A DNA stretch of 25,573 nucleotides from a virus, in the IMG/VR virus record IMGVR_UViG_3300028197_000140, positions 1 to 25,573 of that record; one strand, given 5' to 3'. The stretch's first letter is position 1, and every line of letters starts with the position of its first letter. The position numbers and the translations under genes are program-made. Below the pieces are notes generated by a model. That model saw nothing but the letters and a program-made list of their open reading frames with translations, made no database searches and was not told the DNA's origin. This document shows positions 15,058-21,838 of this stretch, one piece after another.

Positions 15058-17290
15058 TTTTGGTTGTGTGTCCAGTAGTTACAAGATCCAATTTTGAACC
15101 TGACGTCTTAATCTTAAGATGACCGCCATCTCTAAGATCACCAAATAACAGTTCTTTACTCAAAGGACGTTTAATCTCTTTATCAATATACCTTTGCATA
15201 GGTCTAGCACCCATTTTATCATCAAAACCGTTTTCAACTAAATGATCAATTGCTTCGTCGCTAATCTCAACAGTAACTTTTTTGTCTGTTAGCATGTTTT
15301 TTAGTTCAACTAAAAACTTACCAACAATTTTAATCATAATAGGTTTTTCTAGCTTACCAAATGTAACAACACCATCAAGTCTATTTCTAAATTCAGGAGC
15401 AAAGAATCTTTTAAACTCCTCGTCACCGTAATTACCACTAGCATCGTCACTAAATCCAATAGTATTTTTCTCGGCTTGTTCAGCACCTAGGTTAGTAGTA
15501 AGGACAAGTACACAATTTCTTGCATCTGCTTCTTTACCATCGCTACCTGTAACTTTACCGTTGTCCATAATTTGCAATAGTATCTGCGATACGTCAGGAT
15601 GTGCTTTTTCAATCTCATCAAGTAGTAATACACAATTAGGATGCTCTTGTAACTTATTAATTAATTGTCCACTACTATCTTCGTGTCCAACATAACCTGG
15701 AGGCGAACCAATTAATTTAGCTACACTATGTTTTTCCTGATATTCACTCATATCAAAACGTGCAAGGTGTACACTTAATTGTTTTGCAAGTTGTTTTGCA
15801 AGTTCTGTTTTACCTACACCAGTTGGACCCATAAACACAAAGCTACCAATCGGCTTTTCTTCTGATTTAAGCCCAGCTTGTGCAACAAGAATTTTATCTA
15901 CAATTTCTTCAATTGCAGTATCTTGTCCGTACACTTCTGCTTTAAGATTCTTATCAAGACTTGCAAGATTATTTGTTTCTTTTTGTTGTATTTGTTCAGG
16001 AGGAAGATTAACAACTTTTGCAAGTTCAAATTTAATTTCTTCTGGACCTACAACTCTATTTTCTTCTTGATTTTTAACTTTAAATCTTGAACATGCTAAG
16101 TCAATTAGATCAATTGCTTTGTCAGGTAATTTTTTATCAGTCATATACTTAACACTAAGTTTTACAGACTCTTCAATTGCTTCTTGTGTAATAATAGTGT
16201 CATGAAACTCTTCATAATACTTTTTAATACCTTCTAATATTTCGGTAGTAGTTTTCTTATTAGGTTCGTCAATACTTACACGTTGGAATCTACGCATTAA
16301 TGCACGATCTTTTTCAAAGAATTTTCTGTACTCGTCCCATGTTGTACTTGCTACAACTTTAATATCACCTTTACCTAGTGCAGGTTTTAGCATATTAGCT
16401 AAATCGTTACTGCTATTACCACCGCCTGCTCCAGCACCGTTCATCATATGTGCTTCGTCTATGAATACTATAGTTTTACCTTGCTTTTTAATTGCCGCCA
16501 TTACAAGTTTGAAACGTTCTTCAAAATCACCTCGATATTTACTACCTGCTAACATAGCACCAATGTCGAGATTATAAACACTATATTCTTGTAAGAAATT
16601 TGGAACTTCTTTATTAACAATACGAAATGCAAGTCCTTCTGCAATAGCAGTTTTACCTACACCTGGATCACCTACTAACATAACGTTGTTTTTACTACGT
16701 CTTCCAAGGGCAAGTGCAATAGTTTCTAATTCTTCAGCACGACCAATAACAGGATCAATTTTACCTTCTTCAACTTCTTTATTAAGATTAGTTGTAAATG
16801 CCTTAAGAGCTCTTAATGCATGACTATGTAATTCTTCATCTTCTAGATTTGTCTCAAATTCTGCATTTAAATATTCAGCAAACTTATCTTTTTCAACACC
16901 AACGGCTTGAATTTGATAGTTGGCCCAAGATTTCTTTTCGCTCATAAGGCTTAAGAATACATCAGTAATATCAATATTGTGACGCCCACTAAACAATACT
17001 TGTGTAAATGCTCTATTAAGAACACGTTCTACAGTTTGTGTTTTTTTAGGCTTATACTTTGTACCTTCAGCAACTTTAATATCGTCAAGTTTTGTTTTAA
17101 GATAATCCAATAGATTATTCTTAAGTAAGTTTACATCTGTACCAAAGCCATCTAGTATATTCAAAAATTTATCTGAACATAGCATAGCAAATAGCAAATG
17201 CTCTAGTGTAACATACTCGTGATGTAATTTTTTAGCATCTTTTATTGCTTTGTCAAAAACGACTTGTAACTCTTTTGATGGCTCAACCAT
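15032..17290 (-). CDS. clpA: ClpA-like AAA+ unfoldase
   Basis: A 752-aa two-ring AAA+ protein (E. coli ClpA is 758 aa). An N domain with two Clp repeats spans about 1-145. D1 has Walker A GDPGVGKT (207-214), Walker B IVFIDEAH (274-281) and pore loop KYRGDFEERF (251-260). D2 has Walker A GPTGVGKT (488-495), Walker B VLLLDEIEKAH (554-564), pore loop GSPPGYVGHE (528-537) and GAR sensor 2. There is no ClpB-type coiled-coil M domain. The ClpP-docking tripeptide IGF lies at 611-613, just where ClpA carries IGL. No clpP or clpS is in the window, so it likely uses host ClpP. ATG at 17290 with GGAG upstream, behind its own sigma70 promoter. It is preceded by dnaJ, giving a protein-remodelling pair. 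Confidence 0.95.
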   Translation of the reverse strand: MVEPSKELQVVFDKAIKDAKKLHHEYVTLEHLLFAMLCSDKFLNILDGFGTDVNLLKNNLLDYLKTKLDDIKVAEGTKYKPKKTQTVERVLNRAFTQVLFSGRHNIDITDVFLSLMSEKKSWANYQIQAVGVEKDKFAEYLNAEFETNLEDEELHSHALRALKAFTTNLNKEVEEGKIDPVIGRAEELETIALALGRRSKNNVMLVGDPGVGKTAIAEGLAFRIVNKEVPNFLQEYSVYNLDIGAMLAGSKYRGDFEERFKLVMAAIKKQGKTIVFIDEAHMMNGAGAGGGNSSNDLANMLKPALGKGDIKVVASTTWDEYRKFFEKDRALMRRFQRVSIDEPNKKTTTEILEGIKKYYEEFHDTIITQEAIEESVKLSVKYMTDKKLPDKAIDLIDLACSRFKVKNQEENRVVGPEEIKFELAKVVNLPPEQIQQKETNNLASLDKNLKAEVYGQDTAIEEIVDKILVAQAGLKSEEKPIGSFVFMGPTGVGKTELAKQLAKQLSVHLARFDMSEYQEKHSVAKLIGSPPGYVGHEDSSGQLINKLQEHPNCVLLLDEIEKAHPDVSQILLQIMDNGKVTGSDGKEADARNCVLVLTTNLGAEQAEKNTIGFSDDASGNYGDEEFKRFFAPEFRNRLDGVVTFGKLEKPIMIKIVGKFLVELKNMLTDKKVTVEISDEAIDHLVENGFDDKMGARPMQRYIDKEIKRPLSKELLFGDLRDGGHLKIKTSGSKLDLVTTGHTTKNVEKVPNE

Positions 17291-17316
17291 TAATATCTTT
17301 CTCCATTGTTTCTAAT

Positions 17317-17345
17317 AGTATATATGATTTTATTAAACTTGTCAA
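17317..17345 (-). promoter_or_regulatory. Sigma70-type promoter for clpA
   Basis: On the minus strand TTGACA (17340-17345) and TATACT (17317-17322) are exactly 17 bases apart, directly after the dnaJ stop codon and upstream of clpA with its GGAG ribosome site. It is a strong host-type early promoter, so clpA can be made early and separately from the genes before it. Confidence 0.85.
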
Positions 17346-18161
17346 CTATATTTTATTTCTCATTCGCTCAATTCTTTGTATGTCTTCAGGCTCTAATCTA
17401 GTAGGAACTTTTGTATTAATTCTAACTAGTATATTACCAGTTCTTCCATTTTTTCTATCTGGAAGTCCCTTACCGTTAATACTAAAAACTGTATTTGGTT
17501 GTGTTCCTTTTGGAATATTTAACTTAACCGATGTCTTGTCGGGTAGTGATATTGGTATAGATGTACCTAAAATACAATCAAAAACTCCTATATCTTGTAT
17601 AGTTAGTAGATTTATACCATCAAGTTGGAACTTTCTATCACTTTGTATAGCAATTAATACATACAAGTCTCCGGATGGTATTTGTTGTATATCATGTTGG
17701 CCCATTCCTGCATATCTAATTCTGTCATTGTTACTAATTCCTGGTGGTATTTTAATTTCAACTGTTTGTTCTTTTCCGTTGTTTAATCGATAAGTTGCCA
17801 TAACAGTTTTTCCAGAATATACTTCAGCTATACTAACATTACATCCAATAGTAATATCTTGGTTACGCATTTGTTGTCTTGCACCGAATCCAAATTGGCC
17901 CATTAAGTCGTTGATATCAAAGGCTCCATTAAAGCCTCCGTTTTGGAAATGCTGTGAATTAAATTGTGGTTGGGGGTTGTCGTACTGTTGTCTTTTTTGG
18001 GGATCTTTTAACGTACTATATGCTTCGTTAATTTGCTTAAATCTAGCATCATCGCCTCCAGTCCTGTCAGGATGGTGTTGCATACTTAATTTTTTGTATG
18101 CTTTTTTAAGATCTGTTTCTGAAGCGTTCTTTTCGACACCTAGTATGTTATAATAGTCCAT
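17346..18161 (-). CDS. dnaJ: DnaJ-like co-chaperone, type II (CbpA-like)
   Basis: A 271-aa J-domain protein that should stimulate host DnaK ATPase and deliver substrates. The J domain covers 1-65 with the HPD motif at 30-32 (QHHPDRTGGD). A short Gly/Phe/Gln-rich linker (65-100) follows, then two beta-barrel substrate-binding domains; IPPGISNNDRIRYAGMG and LNIPKGTQPNTVFSINGKGLP are the paired CTD signatures. The cysteine zinc finger of type I DnaJ is absent, so it is CbpA-like and shorter than the usual 300 or more aa, lacking the dimerisation tail. ATG at 18161 has no clear Shine-Dalgarno. It lies next to clpA. Phage J proteins can redirect host DnaK to capsid assembly or replication; which applies here is unknown. 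Confidence 0.92.
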   Translation of the reverse strand: MDYYNILGVEKNASETDLKKAYKKLSMQHHPDRTGGDDARFKQINEAYSTLKDPQKRQQYDNPQPQFNSQHFQNGGFNGAFDINDLMGQFGFGARQQMRNQDITIGCNVSIAEVYSGKTVMATYRLNNGKEQTVEIKIPPGISNNDRIRYAGMGQHDIQQIPSGDLYVLIAIQSDRKFQLDGINLLTIQDIGVFDCILGTSIPISLPDKTSVKLNIPKGTQPNTVFSINGKGLPDRKNGRTGNILVRINTKVPTRLEPEDIQRIERMRNKI

Positions 18162-18178
18162 ACTAGTACTTATTTTAA

Positions 18179-18568
18179 CTATTTGCTACGTCTACTTGAT
18201 CCGGTATATAATCCGAACCATGCCGCTCCAGCACCTACAACAATACTAATTAAACCTGATTGTTCTAAAGTTGGATTAGGCAATTCCATATACCAAATTA
18301 CACATCTGTATAGTAGTATAATATATGTTGTAATAAAGATACGTGGAAAAATTCTCCAAGCATCTACAGCCCTTGCCATGTGTATAATCCTAACGTAAGG
18401 ATTAGGACCTAGGTCTTTAACGCTAGTATCAACTTCTAAGTCAAGTTTAACTTTCCTTGTAGTTGAATCGCTAGTTGAAACTACTTGTGCTTCGTACTTT
18501 TGTTCTTCGTACTTAATAGGTTCTTTTTGAGCTACTGGTGCTAAGTCTTCTGGTTTTTTTCTAGGCAT
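18179..18568 (-). CDS. Two-pass membrane protein, holin candidate
   Basis: A 129-aa protein: a charged cytoplasmic N-terminal 60 residues (Lys/Glu-rich), then a motif HMARAVDAWRIFPRIF leading into a first membrane segment (about 75-94, ITTYIILLYRCVIWYM). A short loop (ELPNPTLEQ) and a second glycine/alanine-rich segment (about 104-122, LISIVVGAGAAWFGLYTG) follow, ending in a short basic tail SSRRSK. A membrane hairpin with a charged C-terminal tail is typical of holins, and it lies in the same operon as the endolysin and spanins, but its long N-terminal domain is unusual. ATG at 18568 overlaps the upstream stop by one base (TAATG), with GAGGGA upstream. Holin is an inference; other membrane roles are possible. 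Confidence 0.7.
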   Translation of the reverse strand: MPRKKPEDLAPVAQKEPIKYEEQKYEAQVVSTSDSTTRKVKLDLEVDTSVKDLGPNPYVRIIHMARAVDAWRIFPRIFITTYIILLYRCVIWYMELPNPTLEQSGLISIVVGAGAAWFGLYTGSSRRSK

Positions 18569-19026
18569 TACTGTTTCCCTCTTTTTATATTTTCTATTGC
18601 TTCTTTGTTTCTAGCAATACTATCACTGTTATTGTGTATAGTTGCATCTTGTGCTTTATCAATAAGACCTTGTAGTCTACGTCCTTTTTCAATATCAGTA
18701 TCTAAGTGCAAATCTTTATTAATAAGTTTTTCTAACTTTAACATACCTATACGATCGTTAGAAACATATCGCCAAGTATATCCGTGTTCTCCATATAATC
18801 CAAATACAGTTTCTCTTAACCCTATTTTTACTATTATAGATTGTTCTCCGTCTAGTACTACTTCATCACCTTCGTTAAATGCAGGATTAAATCTAAATTT
18901 TAAACCTTGCATAAAGTTTGTAGCAAAATCTTTAAACCAGAACGCGGCACTAATACTAATAAGTATAGCAATCCAAGGAACTAGCATTGATGCTACATCC
19001 AGTCCTAATTTATCAAATTCTTCCAT
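18568..19026 (-). CDS. One-pass membrane protein with MscS-like beta domain
   Basis: A 152-aa protein. A short N terminus is followed by one membrane segment (about 11-30, VASMLVPWIAILISISAAFW), then FKDFATNFMQGLKFRFNPAFNEGDEVVLDG (31-60) and IVKIGLRETVFGL..GYTWRYVSNDRI. This order (amphipathic pore-like helix, x-N-x3-G, P-F-x3-GD-x-V, Ig-R-T, x-V-S-N) follows the TM3 end and beta domain of MscS mechanosensitive channels, but the first two MscS transmembrane helices and the cytoplasmic cage are missing. The C terminus (95-152) is charged and helical. It overlaps both neighbours by one base (TAATG). It might form pores or sense tension during lysis, or protect against osmotic swelling; all are inferred. 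The MscS likeness needs profile confirmation. Confidence 0.7.
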   Translation of the reverse strand: MEEFDKLGLDVASMLVPWIAILISISAAFWFKDFATNFMQGLKFRFNPAFNEGDEVVLDGEQSIIVKIGLRETVFGLYGEHGYTWRYVSNDRIGMLKLEKLINKDLHLDTDIEKGRRLQGLIDKAQDATIHNNSDSIARNKEAIENIKRGKQ

Positions 19027-19133
19027 TACTTACAATGCTCACATTTACAATCGCCACATACATCGTTAGCACAGTTATCGCATGTCTTGCCACAGTGATG
19101 TTCGCAATGACATTTTTCACATTTACAGTCCAT
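19026..19133 (-). CDS. 35-aa cysteine-rich metallothionein-like peptide
   Basis: A tiny gene of 36 codons. The peptide begins MDCKCEKCHCEHHCGKTC and ends CGDCKCEHCK: 11 cysteines and 5 histidine/charged metal-friendly contacts in 35 residues, in CxC and CxxC spacings typical of metallothioneins. It should bind several Zn, Cd or Cu ions in the cytoplasm (inference). It is a real gene by context: its ATG at 19133 overlaps the TAA of the 97-aa gene by one base, and its own TAA overlaps the ATG of the MscS-like gene by one base, so it sits precisely in a coupled chain. A similar cysteine cluster is found inside the 271-aa protein at 5645-6460. It is shorter than most bacterial metallothioneins (about 55 aa). 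Confidence 0.8.
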   Translation of the reverse strand: MDCKCEKCHCEHHCGKTCDNCANDVCGDCKCEHCK

Positions 19134-19426
19134 TATTTTTTACCCTCAACCTTCTTATAGCCGTGCTTCTCGTGCAGATCTTTTTCAATATCTTGTAAAC
19201 GTAGTTCTAACTCGTCTAACTTTTTAGCAATCTTCGGGTGTACTTTACGCCATGCCTCAGGGTCTTGATTTAACCAAGTCCAACCATATCGATCACGTAA
19301 CCAATCACAATATAAGTCAAATTTTGCATAACCCCATAGACCTATTCTAGTATCTTTAATATAGAATAAGCAAGCCGCACCTAGTAGTGAACCTGCAATA
19401 CTAGTATAAATCCAAATGTAGTCCAT
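19133..19426 (-). CDS. One-pass membrane protein, unknown function
   Basis: A 97-aa protein with one N-terminal membrane segment (about 4-23, IWIYTSIAGSLLGAACLFYI), an aromatic-rich middle (FDLYCDWLRDRYGWTWLNQ, 36-54) and a charged helical, possibly coiled-coil C terminus (KKLDELELRLQDIEKDLHEKHG). N-in or N-out cannot be told. I recall alike proteins near lysis genes of marine phages but not their role. ATG at 19426 has AGGAG at 6-nt spacing. It is the first gene after a terminator-like hairpin and a late-type AATAAATA box, so it may start a transcription unit with the Cys-rich peptide, MscS-like and holin-like genes. It could be a pinholin, antiholin or unrelated. Confidence 0.7.
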   Translation of the reverse strand: MDYIWIYTSIAGSLLGAACLFYIKDTRIGLWGYAKFDLYCDWLRDRYGWTWLNQDPEAWRKVHPKIAKKLDELELRLQDIEKDLHEKHGYKKVEGKK

Positions 19427-19448
19427 ATAATACTCCTGTTATATAGTA

Positions 19449-19456
19449 TATTTATT
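19449..19456 (-). promoter_or_regulatory. Late-type promoter box AATAAATA
   Basis: AATAAATA on the minus strand lies 22 bases before the ATG at 19426, followed by TATACTATATAAC and the AGGAG ribosome site. It matches seven of eight bases of the T4 late consensus and sits just after a terminator-like hairpin, so it could restart transcription for the membrane/Cys-rich gene set. Chance is not excluded. Confidence 0.45.
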
Positions 19457-19609
19457 CTAAAAAGAACAGGATAACCTGGCGCCGGGTGTTACCTCAACGT
19501 TATTAGAATCTATTTTTACTTTGGGATCTGGTTTAGCTTCGCAATCTGCGGGTCTTGTACAGCTATTCAGCAGTATCGTCAGCAGGATTAGGCTTAACAG
19601 CTTCTTCAT
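19457..19609 (-). CDS. Second small lipoprotein, overlapping the o-spanin gene
   Basis: A 50-aa lipoprotein in a different frame from the gene before it. Residues 1-16 are a signal peptide (MKKLLSLILLTILLNS) with lipobox L-N-S-C at 14-17; the mature 34 residues include C23 and C48, which could form a disulfide. The ATG at 19609 lies inside the end of the o-spanin gene (47-base overlap) and the frame continues about 105 bases past that gene's stop, where no other gene exists, so it explains an otherwise empty gap. The ribosome site is weak. Nested small lipoproteins are typical of Rz1 o-spanins, so it may be the true Rz1-like partner or an accessory. The terminator-like hairpin lies within its last codons. 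Confidence 0.72.
   Translation of the reverse strand: MKKLLSLILLTILLNSCTRPADCEAKPDPKVKIDSNNVEVTPGARLSCSF
19459..19487 (-). terminator. Terminator-like hairpins with T-run
   Basis: Reading the minus strand, a GC-rich palindrome (19474-19487, centred on GGCGCC) is followed by CAGG-TTAT-CCTG (19467-19478, overlapping it) and then TTCTTTTT. The second, short stem with T-run looks like an intrinsic terminator; the GC block stands out in AT-rich DNA. It lies at the end of the 50-aa lipoprotein gene and just before a late-type promoter box, which fits a unit boundary. Confidence 0.5.
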
Positions 19610-19943
19610 AATATAAAATAATTGCCTTTTGCTGTTCTATATAACGTCTAAGTTCAGCAAAGTTTTTTGATAGGTTTTCGTAGTCTTTAACACTAATAGC
19701 AATGTAAGAATCGCCGCCGTTCTTTGCCTCAAACTCTTTTTTAAATTCTTCTAAGTTTTCTTCAGGTGATACAACATAAATTTTTATGTCGTTCATTTGC
19801 ACAGGCTTAGGCCATGGAACAATAGGAACTACAGTTTTTTCAATTTTAGTAACTATTTTAATTTCTGCGTCTGGTCTAAAAGTACTACAACTACTCAGTA
19901 GGAGTATTACTAGTAATAGACTCGAGATCTTTCCAAAGTTCAT
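19563..19943 (-). CDS. o-spanin-type outer membrane lipoprotein (Rz1-like)
   Basis: A 126-aa lipoprotein. Signal peptide at residues 1-18 with lipobox LLSSC (the cysteine at about 19), then a Pro/Val-rich part (VVPIVPWPKPVQMNDIKIYVV), and a helical C terminus with KDYENLSKNFAELRRYIEQQ and YYEEAV. The polyproline-like stretch and the position, starting out of frame within the end of the i-spanin gene (53-base overlap), are the hallmarks of Rz1 o-spanins, which link to the i-spanin across the periplasm and fuse the two membranes at lysis. It is longer than classical Rz1 (about 60 aa). Start: the ATG at 19943 has AGGGA at good spacing; the frame opens earlier at 19970 but that would bury the signal peptide. 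Confidence 0.75.
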   Translation of the reverse strand: MNFGKISSLLLVILLLSSCSTFRPDAEIKIVTKIEKTVVPIVPWPKPVQMNDIKIYVVSPEENLEEFKKEFEAKNGGDSYIAISVKDYENLSKNFAELRRYIEQQKAIILYYEEAVKPNPADDTAE

Positions 19944-20277
19944 CTGTTTTTCCCTGCATTCGTTTTTCAATTAAGCCTGGCTTTTTATTAGCCAAGTGTG
20001 TCAAGTTGTGCTTGTTTAGAGTAGCACGAAGTTCATCTCCGTACTGCTCTGATCTATCTAATTCTTTATTAAGGTTATCAGACAAAGTGTTTAGTCTAGC
20101 ATTATCTGCTTTAAGTGTTGCAATACTTTGTTCACTAGTTTCAACTGCAACTTCTAGTTTAGCATTATTTAATTTTTGTATTTCTAAGTTCTTTTGTAGG
20201 GTATTTACATAGGCATATGCACCGCCAACTCCGGCAAGAATAATAAACACTAATGCTATTTTAATCGTACTAAACAT
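19891..20277 (-). CDS. i-spanin (Rz-like), inner membrane
   Basis: A 128-aa protein with one N-terminal membrane anchor (about 5-23, IKIALVFIILAGVGGAYAY) and a long periplasmic coiled coil (about 25-90; repeated LNNAKLEVAVETSEQSIATLKADNARL pattern). The C terminus reads KKPGLIEKRM..ELWKDLESIT, typical of Rz-like proteins in T4-type marine phages. It should form the spanin complex with the overlapping lipoprotein gene product, disrupting the outer membrane after the endolysin has acted. ATG at 20277 begins 8 bases after the endolysin stop; GGGG of the preceding codons may serve as ribosome site. Assignment rests on architecture, gene order and overlap, and is good. Confidence 0.85.
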   Translation of the reverse strand: MFSTIKIALVFIILAGVGGAYAYVNTLQKNLEIQKLNNAKLEVAVETSEQSIATLKADNARLNTLSDNLNKELDRSEQYGDELRATLNKHNLTHLANKKPGLIEKRMQGKTDELWKDLESITSNTPTE

Positions 20278-20285
20278 ATTCTTAT

Positions 20286-21134
20286 TTACCCCAGTAACTT
20301 TCCCAGTGTGTTTGGTCCTACAATGCCGTCAGCTGTCAAACCGTTTTCAGCTTGCCATGTTTTAACTGCACGTTCTGTACCTGGTCCAAAATCTCCGTCA
20401 GCACTTAAACCTAATGCTTCTTGTACTGCTTTGACTGTTGCACCTTTTGAACCTTTACGTACTGTTTCGGACATATCTACTGCTGGTGGTGTATAGTGTC
20501 CTCCTAGAACTTCTAAAGCATGTTCATAATGATTAATCCTATCTTCTAATCCTATGTATCCGCCGTTAATACGCTTTGTTAAAGTTTTAATATCTTGTGA
20601 ATCTGCATATTTGTTAAGACTGTTAGTGTCCCAATACCAACATGCTGAATCAAGTGCGCCTTTCTTAGTACGCACATAATCTGTTGCTTCTTCTGCTGAC
20701 ATATCAACAGTTTTGCCAAATTCTGTATAATTGTATCTACCAGTTAATTGAAGTATGCCACCACCGCGAAACTTCCAACCGTCGCCGCTATTAGTATCGT
20801 TGTTGTCCATACGTGAAGCGTAAATAACATTCGCAATTCTTTCTGGTTGTCTATGGTAATCTTCTGCATCTCGACCTGCTCTTTTAAAATATTTAGGAAA
20901 AATAGAATCAAGTGCTTTTGCACTATAGTTTAGATTCTCTGTTAGTACTTTAAAGTTGTTCGATTCATGACCACATTGTGCTACGAAAGCCGCTACGCGG
21001 TCTTCTGTTGTAACATCATATAATGGCAAGATTTCACACATTGCTTCATACCATTCGTCTGCTTCGGAATTGCCTTTAAGCATTTCCCTCACATGATCTA
21101 CTGTAAAATTAAATTTAAAGTGTTCTGCTGACAT
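20286..21134 (-). CDS. Endolysin: GH19 lysozyme/chitinase-like plus peptidoglycan-binding domain
   Basis: A 282-aa cell-wall hydrolase. The N-terminal GH19-type domain (about 10-205) has FVAQCGHESNNF with the likely catalytic E57, a second acidic candidate E66, and GWKFRGGGILQLTGRYNY (119-136), a GH19 hallmark. A Pro-rich hinge at about 210-218 leads to a C-terminal PG_binding_1 domain (about 219-282) with VRKGSKGATVKAVQEALGL, DGDFGPGTERAVKTWQ and ADGIVGPNTLGKL. It should cleave the glycan strand of peptidoglycan at lysis. There is no signal peptide, so it needs a holin. ATG at 21134 follows AAAGGG. The gene is directly followed by the i-spanin and o-spanin genes, forming a lysis cassette. 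Confidence 0.93.
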   Translation of the reverse strand: MSAEHFKFNFTVDHVREMLKGNSEADEWYEAMCEILPLYDVTTEDRVAAFVAQCGHESNNFKVLTENLNYSAKALDSIFPKYFKRAGRDAEDYHRQPERIANVIYASRMDNNDTNSGDGWKFRGGGILQLTGRYNYTEFGKTVDMSAEEATDYVRTKKGALDSACWYWDTNSLNKYADSQDIKTLTKRINGGYIGLEDRINHYEHALEVLGGHYTPPAVDMSETVRKGSKGATVKAVQEALGLSADGDFGPGTERAVKTWQAENGLTADGIVGPNTLGKLLG

Positions 21135-21136
21135 TT

Positions 21137-21838
21137 CTATACCCTTTTTAATTGTAGACTATAGCCTTGGTTTTCCAGTACTAAAGTCGGGCCGTACTTT
21201 GTGATATTGTAATCACCTAAGAACTTTGTTAACCAAAGTACTTCGGCCATGTCATTAACGTTGATAGTTTCGTTTAATTGTAATTCTTTTCCAAAGTCAA
21301 TTACTTCGAATCTCTCAGCTGGTCTAAATGTATTTTTAATTATTAATGTGTTTTCAACTAGATCAATATGATCAGCGTAACTTTTGCTAAAGAAATTTTT
21401 GTAATTTTCTAATTGTACTTCATTGATTTTAACATCGTAAGATTCTTTGTCTAGTGGTATAACTTCTGATAATGAGTCATTAGTAAGATCTAAACTTTTG
21501 AAATTTTTGTAATATCTATATTTAAAATTATCAACTCCAGCTAGTTTACTTACACCATCTGCAATTTCTACAATTTGCAAAGGTATTTCTTTGTTACGTT
21601 CCATCTCAACAAATACTTTGTACATGCCATCTGATTGTTCACCTGAAGTAACATCAGCGTCTAGTACAAAAGGGTAACCTTTTTCTAAAAAGTTCTCTAA
21701 GTCTTTGGCCGCTTCGTTACCTTGAACACTAAATGCTAGTGTTACAATATCTCTGTCTTCACCCATTTTAGACTTATACGAGTCAACTTCTAAAATGCTG
21801 TATACTAGATGTTTAAGATCGTCTTTAATTAGTCCCAT
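21137..21838 (-). CDS. Conserved marine T4-like phage protein, unknown function
   Basis: A 233-aa soluble, acidic protein. Motifs YSILEVDSYKSKMGEDRDIVTLAFSV (13-38), LENFLEKGYPFVLDADVTSGEQSDGMYKVFVEMER and WLTKFLGDYNITKYGPTLVLEN are ones I recall from a conserved protein of T4-like marine phages. No catalytic motif, signal or membrane segment is visible; alternating strands and helices suggest an alpha/beta fold. ATG at 21838 overlaps the stop of the previous gene by one base (TAATG) and the gene ends 2 bases before the endolysin ATG. Its partner is probably the 175-aa protein upstream, as the two are coupled. A structural or assembly role is plausible from the late-type promoter, but this is inference. 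Confidence 0.8.
   Translation of the reverse strand: MGLIKDDLKHLVYSILEVDSYKSKMGEDRDIVTLAFSVQGNEAAKDLENFLEKGYPFVLDADVTSGEQSDGMYKVFVEMERNKEIPLQIVEIADGVSKLAGVDNFKYRYYKNFKSLDLTNDSLSEVIPLDKESYDVKINEVQLENYKNFFSKSYADHIDLVENTLIIKNTFRPAERFEVIDFGKELQLNETINVNDMAEVLWLTKFLGDYNITKYGPTLVLENQGYSLQLKRV

Noticed and set aside
17245-17793. 182-aa plus-strand frame
   Set aside because: Antisense to dnaJ and the clpA start, running through the clpA promoter; Ser/Leu/Ile-rich shadow composition.
4431-18174. 14-base repeat TACTAGTACTTATT at 4431-4444 and 18161-18174
   Set aside because: Both copies are at gene ends, but one pair of this length is expected by chance in 25 kb of AT-rich DNA and no shared function is visible.
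18605-19069. 154-aa plus-strand frame
   Set aside because: Antisense to the MscS-like and Cys-rich genes, which are anchored by exact stop/start overlaps.
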